NCBI GenBank assembly: GCA_035649575.1
Contig: DASRJH010000316.1
Span: forward strand, 1 to 5,347
Origin: DASVAL01 sp035649575
Lineage (GTDB): Bacteria; Planctomycetota; UBA1135; UBA2386
Length of the DNA: 5,347 bases
Direction of reading: 5' to 3'
The first letter of the stretch is position 1. Each line of letters begins with the position of its first letter. The notes under the pieces are model-generated. The model was not told the DNA's origin, made no database searches, and was given only the letters and a program-made list of their open reading frames with translations. Below, in pieces: positions 1 through 4,735 of this stretch. The position numbers and the translations under genes are program-made.

Positions 1-482
1 TTGCCGACGTGGCAGTCGACGCAGCGCAGGCTCGCGTGCGGGCCCAGCTCGAACGCGCGCGCTTCCGGCGTCATCACGTGGCACGAGCCGCAGAACTGCC
101 GCGACTCCATCGAGTGCACGACGCGCGTCGCCAGCTGCGACGCAATCAGCAGGTTGAGCCCCGACGCGATGACGAGGAACACGAGGAAGCGGTGCCACGC
201 GGTCCTTTTGTCCGTGATCGCGGTAGCGAGCTGTTGGCGCAGCCGGCGGCGGCCGAGGAACAAGCCGAGCGGCGTCAGCAAGAGGCCGAGCACGAGCGCG
301 CCACCGACGGCCGTCGTGGCGACGCCGACGTAGGGGTTGTCGCCATGCTTCAGCGTCGCGGGCAAGAGGCACGCCCAGGCGACGATGGCGGTCAGCACGA
401 GACCGAGGCCGGTCATGGCCAGCCAATGGCTCGTGAAGACGACTACGACGGGCCGGCGGGGATCGGGAGCTTCGGTGGTCAT
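1..482 (-). CDS. ImcH-like NapC/NirT-family inner-membrane multihaem cytochrome c (3' end beyond window)
   Basis: Translating the minus strand from the ATG at 480-482 gives 160 codons open to the window edge. The N-terminus has SHW at residues 18-20 and then three hydrophobic segments at about 20-40, 54-76 and 98-118. An NPYVG motif (49-53) precedes segment two and a GRRR turn (77-80) follows it. Next come a first haem site CGSCH at 131-135 in CXXCHxM form (Met137) and a second, CVDCH, at 154-158. The CXXCHxM first haem just after a membrane anchor is the hallmark of the NapC/NirT/NrfH quinol-dehydrogenase family. The two extra N-terminal helices with an NPY..G turn match the longer ImcH-type branch known from Geobacter (seven haems in ImcH). 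Likely role: oxidise membrane quinol and pass electrons to periplasmic cytochromes. The start lies 1 nt after the stop of the 13-haem cytochrome gene and has no clear SD, so translation is probably coupled. The total haem number is unknown because the gene is cut. Family assignment is confident; ImcH-like function is inferred. Confidence 0.88.
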   Translation of the reverse strand, partial: MTTEAPDPRRPVVVVFTSHWLAMTGLGLVLTAIVAWACLLPATLKHGDNPYVGVATTAVGGALVLGLLLTPLGLFLGRRRLRQQLATAITDKRTAWHRFLVFLVIASGLNLLIASQLATRVVHSMESRQFCGSCHVMTPEARAFELGPHASLRCVDCHVG

Positions 483-483
483 G

Positions 484-1521
484 TCAGCGGTGGCAGGTGG
501 TGCACTCGGTGCCGTTGTCGGCGTGGTTCAGCGGCTGGCCTCGCCCGTGGCACATGCGGCAGTTCATCGCCGGATTGTGCGTGGGCGGCAGCGGTGGTGC
601 GGTCGCGTGGCTCGGAGTGCTGCGGTGGCAGGTGAAGCAGTCCGTGTTCGTCACGGGCAGGTGGCACGAGATGCAGTGGTTGTTGCGCGGCGTGCCGAAC
701 GAGCCGACGTGCGTGATCGGCCGCGACTCCTTGTGGCACGCGTCGCACGAGTCGGAACGGTGGCACGCCGCGCAGTTCTGGCGGTCCATGCGCGCCATCA
801 AGCCGTGGCCACGCAGCCGGAAGTAGTTGTCGTGGTTGACAGGCGGCACCTCGCGGTGGCACTTCGAGCAGCCCGACTCCTGATGACACAGCGTGCAGTC
901 GTTGACCGTCGCGGTGTCGTGCGCGCGCACGACGAGACCGTGCGACCGCTGCCAGCCGAACGCGTGGCTCGGCGGCTGCCGGTCGGCGCGCAGATCGCGG
1001 TGGCACGTCGCGCATTCGTTCGCGGCGCGCTGATCCTTGTGGCACGCGGTGCAGTCGCTCATGCGCATGAGCGGCTGGATCGCGTCGTGCTCGATGCCTT
1101 GGTGACACGCCGCGCACTGCGTGCTCGGCGCGTGGTTCGCGTGCGAGAACAGGATCTCGTCGGCGAGGTACTCGCGCGCCGTCCGGCGCAACTTGCCGTC
1201 GTCGAACAATGCCGAAGCACGCCGCTCTGGCGGCTTCTCCTTGTCGAGGTTGTCGTGGCAGAGCTGGCACTGGCTCAGCACCGGCATGCCGGGCTGTTCG
1301 TCGCGCTCCGCGGTGCGATGGCAGTTGTCGCACTCGAGTCCCGTGTCGGGCCCGTGCAGCGCGTGGCGGAACCCGGACTTCCGTTCGCCTTGGTCGAGTG
1401 TGTTGAACAGCGCGCAGCCCGCGGCCGCGATCGCGAGCACCAGCGCCGAGGTGCGGCCGTGCCGCCGGCCGGAAGGCTGCGCGTGCCGTTCGGTCTCGTC
1501 GGCTGGACTCAGAAACGCCAT
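484..1521 (-). CDS. Exported 13-haem cytochrome c (MtrA/Ext-type periplasmic or outer-membrane electron wire)
   Basis: The 345-aa protein contains thirteen CXXCH haem-binding motifs starting at residues 64, 85, 136, 157, 170, 209, 218, 250, 259, 283, 295, 321 and 340, the last ending one residue before the C-terminus. About one haem per 22 residues from the first motif leaves no room for a separate catalytic domain, so it is most likely an electron-transfer wire. Many extra His residues (for example in the FRHALH and FSHANH segments) could be distal haem ligands. The N-terminus has a basic stretch (RRHGR, 19-23) and a hydrophobic core ending in AAAGC with Cys36, which fits either a lipoprotein signal or an ordinary Sec signal. 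The chosen ATG (1519-1521) gives this signal directly; the frame is open further upstream to a GTG at 1749, but that would lie deep inside the barrel gene. The start overlaps the barrel stop by 13 nt, with GGGG 5 nt upstream as a weak SD. By context it would sit between the inner-membrane cytochrome and the barrel. Multihaem identity is certain; the exact family is not. Confidence 0.93.
   Translation of the reverse strand: MAFLSPADETERHAQPSGRRHGRTSALVLAIAAAGCALFNTLDQGERKSGFRHALHGPDTGLECDNCHRTAERDEQPGMPVLSQCQLCHDNLDKEKPPERRASALFDDGKLRRTAREYLADEILFSHANHAPSTQCAACHQGIEHDAIQPLMRMSDCTACHKDQRAANECATCHRDLRADRQPPSHAFGWQRSHGLVVRAHDTATVNDCTLCHQESGCSKCHREVPPVNHDNYFRLRGHGLMARMDRQNCAACHRSDSCDACHKESRPITHVGSFGTPRNNHCISCHLPVTNTDCFTCHRSTPSHATAPPLPPTHNPAMNCRMCHGRGQPLNHADNGTECTTCHR
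1509..1521 (-). other. 13-nt overlap between barrel stop and cytochrome start
   Basis: The barrel stop TGA (1509-1511) lies inside the beginning of the cytochrome gene, whose ATG is at 1519-1521 in another frame. The downstream junction is equally tight: TGA at 484-486, one spacer base, then ATG at 480-482. Such junctions point to a polycistronic message with coupled translation of barrel, cytochrome and inner-membrane cytochrome. Confidence 0.85.
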
Positions 1522-2969
1522 GTGAACCCCATGCGCAATACCTGGAAATCGTCGAGGTCCGTCTGTTCGAACTCGTATGCGAGATCTAGCTCCGTGGCGC
1601 GCGACGCGGAAAAACGCAGCCTCGTGTAATAGGTGCGGACGTGGTCGCGCTCGGCGTTCGAGAACAGCGAGAACTTGTACATCGAATAGTAGCTGCCCGC
1701 GGAGAACGTCACCAACTGGCTGCAGCGCTGCGAGAGGTCTCCGGCCCACGTGTGCACGTCCTGCTCGTCGCTGTTCCAGTAGTCGGCCGTCGCCGTCAGC
1801 GTGAGGCCCTCCAGCCAGACGTCACGCAAGTTGACCTTGAAATACCAGCGCTCGTAGTCGCGGTTGAACGTGCCGACATCATTGCGGTCTGACACACGGC
1901 GCACGTCGGCGCCCGCGTCGAAGTCGACGTTCTCGGTCAGTCCCTTGCCGACCATCGCGCCGAGCTGCCAAAACGGGAACAGCTCCTGCAGCGCGTTGAA
2001 GAACGGATCGAGCTCGAGCACCTGGCTGCGCTGCGTCGTCAGCAGCTGGTAGTAGGTGACCTGGCCCTGGAGTCGGCTCTCGGGCTCCGCATACGCGGCG
2101 CGAGCGCGCACGTCGCGGTCGCGGCTCTCGATGCGCGAGTATTGCCCCTCGAGCTGCAGCTTGCCGCACGACTGCCAGATGCCACCCGAAAACAGGTCGT
2201 CGGAGTGCGGCCCGAGCAGCGCTTCGTCCTCGAGGTGCATCCAGTCGAGACGGATGCGGCCGCCTTCCCACGGACGGCCTTCGCCGTAGAGACCCGCGGT
2301 CACGTCGCCGGTGCGGGACGACTCGTAGAGGTGCACGGAGACGCCGCCATACGCGCCGAACTGCAAGCCCGAGTCGGATCGGGCGCTCGTGCGCGCGTGC
2401 ACGCCGTCGAAGAACGCGATCTCGGGCGTCTCGGCGATCGTCTGTCGGCCGATGCGCAGCAGCTCGAGCTCGCGGAACCGGTGCACGTCCGCGAACGCGT
2501 CGTAGACGTAGGCGTCGACGCTGTCACTGCGCACGTCCTGCAGGCTGAAGAAGGGCGGCGAGCCATTCGTGTCGGCATCGAGGTCGGCGGCGAGGCGACC
2601 GTAGAAGTGGCCCGTCACGTCGTGCTTGTCCGGGTCGCCGATGTCGAGCGTCAGCGTCTCGTAGAGATCGCTGTCGTTCTGGCTCCCGGTCCAGCGCAGC
2701 CAATAGCGCGTCGTCAGCTGGCCGCGTATCAGCGGCGTCGTCGCCGCCTGCGACGGCGAGGCAGCGGGCGGCTCGGCCGTCGCTGTGGCGGGTGTGGGTG
2801 GCCCGTGTGGCGGTTGCTGCCCCGGTTCCTGCGCGCGCGTCGTGCCGGAGGACATCGCGGCGGCGCCGACGGCGAGCAGCTGCAGCAAGGCCGCGGGTGG
2901 GAGGGCAACGCGGCGGCGCAGAGGAACGGCCTTCATGCGGGAATGACCTGCCGCCGCGGGAGTCGGCAC
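1509..2969 (-). CDS. Outer-membrane beta-barrel, putative porin partner of the multihaem cytochrome
   Basis: A protein of 486 aa with a Sec signal peptide: basic RMKAVPLRRR, a hydrophobic core at about 21-39, and probable cleavage after TRA at residue 46. A Pro/Ala/Thr-rich linker runs to about residue 78. The rest has many alternating polar/hydrophobic stretches rich in Tyr, Trp and Phe (such as GQLTTRYWLRW and TLTLDI) and ends in TWRF. A C-terminal Phe after an amphipathic strand is the usual outer-membrane insertion signal. An LRIGRQ segment near 171-176 resembles porin-type barrels. Only two Cys are present in the mature part and no CXXC, unlike Shewanella MtrB. The next gene encodes a 13-haem cytochrome, which suggests that this barrel sheathes or exports that cytochrome, as MtrB or Ext/Omb barrels do; I cannot assign it to one of those families. 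Start choice: GTG at 2967-2969 has GGAAGAGG 6 nt upstream. The in-frame ATG at 2934-2936 gives a more classical 35-aa signal peptide but only a weak SD. The mature protein is the same. Confidence 0.87.
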   Translation of the reverse strand: MPTPAAAGHSRMKAVPLRRRVALPPAALLQLLAVGAAAMSSGTTRAQEPGQQPPHGPPTPATATAEPPAASPSQAATTPLIRGQLTTRYWLRWTGSQNDSDLYETLTLDIGDPDKHDVTGHFYGRLAADLDADTNGSPPFFSLQDVRSDSVDAYVYDAFADVHRFRELELLRIGRQTIAETPEIAFFDGVHARTSARSDSGLQFGAYGGVSVHLYESSRTGDVTAGLYGEGRPWEGGRIRLDWMHLEDEALLGPHSDDLFSGGIWQSCGKLQLEGQYSRIESRDRDVRARAAYAEPESRLQGQVTYYQLLTTQRSQVLELDPFFNALQELFPFWQLGAMVGKGLTENVDFDAGADVRRVSDRNDVGTFNRDYERWYFKVNLRDVWLEGLTLTATADYWNSDEQDVHTWAGDLSQRCSQLVTFSAGSYYSMYKFSLFSNAERDHVRTYYTRLRFSASRATELDLAYEFEQTDLDDFQVLRMGFTWRF

Positions 2970-2975
2970 ACGTTG

Positions 2976-2983
2976 CCTCTTCC
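2976..2983 (-). promoter_or_regulatory. Shine-Dalgarno site supporting the GTG start of the barrel gene
   Basis: The minus strand reads GGAAGAGG, ending 6 nt before GTG 2967-2969. The alternative ATG at 2934-2936 has only an AGG about 10 nt away. Since at least two other genes in the window carry clear SD sites, this favours the GTG, although the signal-peptide shape would suit the ATG. Confidence 0.45.
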
Positions 2984-2996
2984 ACTGGGCGCCGCG

Positions 2997-3025
2997 AATG
3001 TAGCGGCCAGCTCGGCCCGAATGAA
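2997..3025 (-). promoter_or_regulatory. Weak sigma70-like promoter candidate before the electron-conduit cluster
   Basis: Minus strand TTCATT (3020-3025) and TACATT (2997-3002) are separated by exactly 17 nt, matching 3/6 and 4/6 of the -35 and -10 consensus. Transcription would start near 2990, about 20 nt before the GTG start of the barrel gene. The 189-nt gap between the CBS gene stop and that GTG makes an internal promoter reasonable, but such a match can arise by chance and the organism's sigma-factor preferences are unknown. Confidence 0.22.
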
Positions 3026-3158
3026 GCGTTCGGTTCTGCGCTGGGGCACCGAGGCCCGGCTCGCTGCCATTGCGTTTCTTCAGCTTCGGTTCTCGCCATC
3101 TCGCGCGCGCGCGTTGACGCGACGATGCTGTTACAGGAAGTGCCGCGGGCGGGCGAGC

Positions 3159-3734
3159 TCAGCTGCCGATCTGCGCCTGCGCCTGGCTTTTCGCGCTGGT
3201 CGCGATGATCGCCGCGGGGGCAGGCGTCGTGCCGGCAACCGTTGCGAGGGCCGCGGGTGCGCTCTTCGCTTCCGCGGGGTTCGCCTGGCGGTGGGTGCAG
3301 ACAGCCTGCAGGACCCGCATCGCGTCGGCGGTCGCGGCCGTGAGCTTCTGCTGTGGCTCGTTCGCGGCCGCAATGGCAAGGTCGTTCAGCGACAGCATGC
3401 CGACGAGACGTCCTTCCGCGTCGACGACCGGCAGTCGTCGCACGCCGTGCTTGGCCATGCGCATGGCCGCGGAGTTGACCTCCTCCTGCGCGCGGCAGGT
3501 CCAGATCTGCTTCGACATCGATCCCAAGACGCGCAGATCGTCGAGTGGCTTCCCCGTCGTGAACGCAGCCATGCAGACGTCCCGGTCCGTGATCACTGCG
3601 AGCGGCCGTTGGTCGGGGTCGACGACGGGCAGCACGCCGCAATCGAGATCCCACAGCTTCTGCGCCACGGTGTTCAGAGTGTCCTGCATCGCGCACGTCG
3701 TCACCGTCTTGCTCATCATGTCCTGCACCTTCAT
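3159..3734 (-). CDS. Tandem CBS-domain protein with Ala/Pro-rich C-terminal tail
   Basis: A 191-aa soluble protein with no signal or membrane segment. CBS domain 1 spans about residues 1-60 (VQDMMS start, GVLPVVD at 33-39, LAVITDRDV at 45-53). CBS domain 2 spans about 70-125 (GSMSKQIWTC start, GVRRLPVVD at 97-105, GRLVGMLSLNDLA at 108-120). The MM(S)..V...D and LPVVD..G...G..S..DL signatures are those of stand-alone two-CBS proteins that bind adenine nucleotides as a Bateman module and usually sense energy state. After about residue 126 comes a helical stretch, then an Ala/Pro/Lys-rich tail (155-191) that looks disordered and is not part of the fold. Five Cys residues (14, 32, 54, 80, 146) are notable for a cytosolic protein of this size. 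It lies upstream of the cytochrome cluster on the same strand with a 189-nt gap, so shared transcription is possible but not shown. The start is fixed by a near-perfect SD. No specific partner can be named. Confidence 0.9.
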   Translation of the reverse strand: MKVQDMMSKTVTTCAMQDTLNTVAQKLWDLDCGVLPVVDPDQRPLAVITDRDVCMAAFTTGKPLDDLRVLGSMSKQIWTCRAQEEVNSAAMRMAKHGVRRLPVVDAEGRLVGMLSLNDLAIAAANEPQQKLTAATADAMRVLQAVCTHRQANPAEAKSAPAALATVAGTTPAPAAIIATSAKSQAQAQIGS

Positions 3735-3739
3735 CGGGT

Positions 3740-3747
3740 ACCTCCTT
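3740..3747 (-). promoter_or_regulatory. Near-consensus Shine-Dalgarno site of the CBS gene
   Basis: The minus strand reads AAGGAGGT, full complementarity to the 16S rRNA 3' end, with GGAGG ending 6 nt before the ATG at 3732-3734. It is the strongest ribosome-binding site in the window, suggesting high expression, and it fixes the start. Confidence 0.85.
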
Positions 3748-3868
3748 GTGGTGGACCAAGAAGCGTAGCGTCCAGGAGCAGAGGCAGCGAAAGGTGGCCA
3801 GGCGACGTGGCCGGCGGCGGCGCTTTCCCAGCTCCATGCAAACCATCAGTTCAAGCTAGGCCACACAC

Positions 3869-4100
3869 TCAGCGCATCCCTCCGGCACGAGCCCGCTCGG
3901 CAAGGTCGCTGGGGATCGTGTCCAAGGGTTTGCCGCTGCTCAGCGACTCGAGGAACGCGAGCAGGGCCTGCCGCTCGGCAGGCGTGAGCCACGGCAACCA
4001 ACTCGACCGCGGCGATGCGCTCGCCGGCCCTGGTCTCGACCCGGGCTTCCAACCCACGCGGAGAAGCGTCGTTGGAATCGCCATGGAGACGACTTCATCC
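3869..4100 (-). pseudogene. Possible frameshifted C-terminal remnant of a di-haem cytochrome c peroxidase/thiol oxidoreductase-like gene
   Basis: On the minus strand a frame ending at 3869 contains LTPAERQALLAFLESLSS, the closing helix typical of di-haem c-type oxidoreductases (MauG/CcpA-like and 'thiol oxidoreductase' proteins). Just upstream, in a second frame, is LHGDSNDASPRGLEARV followed by a GERIAAVELV-like stretch. This resembles the LHDGRA..LE.A...HGGEA region that precedes that helix in the same family. The two halves are in different frames, and no CXXCH or full catalytic domain is found upstream, so an intact gene is excluded. Upstream bases to about 4190 show no recognisable protein. 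I read this as a decayed gene end. An alternative is a small unrelated 71-aa ORF starting at ATG 4084. The family reading rests on motif resemblance only. Confidence 0.35.
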
Positions 4101-4260
4101 GGGAGGTGCTCGGGGGCCCGGGCAACTCGAGAGGAGCCCGCGACTCTGCAGGTCGCCGGTCTGAGGAAAGGGTCATGCGCATTTCATCCGGCTCTCAGAC
4201 AGCGAACGTAGGTTGCGCTCGGAACTGCGTGGGGACTCCACGCCGACCCCCCCCCTTTCC
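4101..4260. other. Intergenic region upstream of the DUF1328-like gene
   Basis: No gene is supported on either strand. The only local structure is an inverted repeat, GTCTGAG at 4159-4165 and CTCAGAC at 4194-4200 (7 bp arms, 28-nt loop), which encloses the 8-bp palindrome ATGCGCAT at 4175-4182. Its distance (about 70-110 nt) from the plus-strand start would suit an operator or a leader hairpin. Without a T-run it is not a good terminator. The promoter for the plus-strand genes should lie here, but I see no clear -35/-10 pair. Confidence 0.3.
4247..4255 (+). repeat. Poly-C tract (C9) in the leader of the DUF1328-like gene
   Basis: Nine consecutive C residues lie 6 nt before the AGAGAGG ribosome-binding site at 4261-4267. 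Homopolymer runs of this length are prone to slippage and also to sequencing error. Outside the coding region, a length change would alter leader or promoter spacing rather than reading frame. Confidence 0.9.
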
Positions 4261-4267
4261 AGAGAGG
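4261..4267 (+). promoter_or_regulatory. Shine-Dalgarno site of the DUF1328-like gene
   Basis: AGAGAGG ends 5 nt before the first of two adjacent ATG codons (4273 and 4276). The first ATG is preferred because it aligns with the usual ML/MM start of DUF1328 proteins; the spacing also allows the second. Confidence 0.7.
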
Positions 4268-4272
4268 CCGAC

Positions 4273-4716
4273 ATGATGCGTGCTGCTTTCGCCTTCCTGA
4301 TTCTCGCGCTCGCCGCCGGGATCCTGGGCTTCACCAGACTCGCGGGGACGTCGTCGGAAGCGGCCCAGATCCTGTTCTTCGCGCTCACGGTGATGTCCCT
4401 CGTCCTGCTGATGCTGCGTCGGTCCAGGCGTGATGCGACCGACTGGCATGCGTCGACTTCCTGGGCTCGAGCTGTCATGGATCGAGAAGCGGGTGGCCGC
4501 ACGCCCGCTGCGAGCCAGACCGCCGACACGCAGCGCTTGTCGACGGTTCGAGAAGCGTTCCACCAGAAGCGACTGGCCCATGATCAACGCCGTCTCTCGA
4601 TGTTCTACCTCGAGCACAACCTGTTCGAGCAAGCACGGGATTCGCGGCAGTTGATGATCGGGCATCTGCGCAGTGCCTGCCAGCAATGGCGCCAGACCAT
4701 CGCGGTGTCTGGTTGA
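4273..4716 (+). CDS. DUF1328-like two-helix membrane protein with a long soluble C-terminal extension
   Basis: The 147-aa product starts with MMRAAFAFLILALAAGILGF, closely patterned on the DUF1328 (YtjA-like) N-terminus (ML.WA..FL.IALIA...GF). A second hydrophobic helix follows at about 31-48 (AQILFFALTVMSLVLLML), with an LAG turn between and RRSRR at 49-53 as a positive-inside anchor. DUF1328 proteins are normally only about 50-60 aa. Here about 95 more residues follow, rich in charged residues and Gln, with a probable amphipathic helix at about 90-140 (KRLAHDQRRLSMFYLEHNLF and onward). Codons in the extension keep a high-GC third position, so it looks like genuine coding sequence and not read-through. 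The function of DUF1328 is unknown; it is often linked to envelope or stress conditions. The gene ends about 20 nt before the cyclic-glucan-synthase-like gene on the same strand, so the two probably form an operon. An open frame extends upstream to a TTG at 4213 but would run across the poly-C tract and lacks family resemblance. Confidence 0.78.
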   Translation: MMRAAFAFLILALAAGILGFTRLAGTSSEAAQILFFALTVMSLVLLMLRRSRRDATDWHASTSWARAVMDREAGGRTPAASQTADTQRLSTVREAFHQKRLAHDQRRLSMFYLEHNLFEQARDSRQLMIGHLRSACQQWRQTIAVSG

Positions 4717-4735
4717 TGGCGGCTGGCCATCGACC

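Noticed and set aside
337..1629. A 430-codon open frame on the plus strand
   Set aside because: It is the exact shadow of the 13-haem cytochrome gene, with a VAR/RRA-rich composition and no recognisable motif. The minus-strand haem motifs are decisive.
3102..3113. Alternating CG run of 12 bases as a possible Z-DNA or regulatory element
   Set aside because: Such runs are common in GC-rich DNA, and nothing nearby supports a function.
3780..3815. Possible sigma54 promoter (TGGCC...CGC on the minus strand) upstream of the CBS gene
   Set aside because: The spacing between the GG and GC elements is one base short of the consensus and the -12 TTGC is not matched.
2524..3846. A 440-codon minus-strand frame overlapping the barrel and CBS genes in another frame
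   Set aside because: Arg/Ala/Gly/His-rich shadow product; the CBS and barrel frames have clear domain signatures and SD sites.
3735..3868. Search for a small gene or terminator between the CBS gene and the remnant
   Set aside because: No frame with an SD and no stem followed by a T-run was found on either strand.
2142..4211. A 689-codon open frame on the plus strand
   Set aside because: It runs antisense to the barrel and CBS genes and through the intergenic gap. Its product is Arg/Ala/Val-rich with no domain pattern. Long antisense frames are expected at this GC content.
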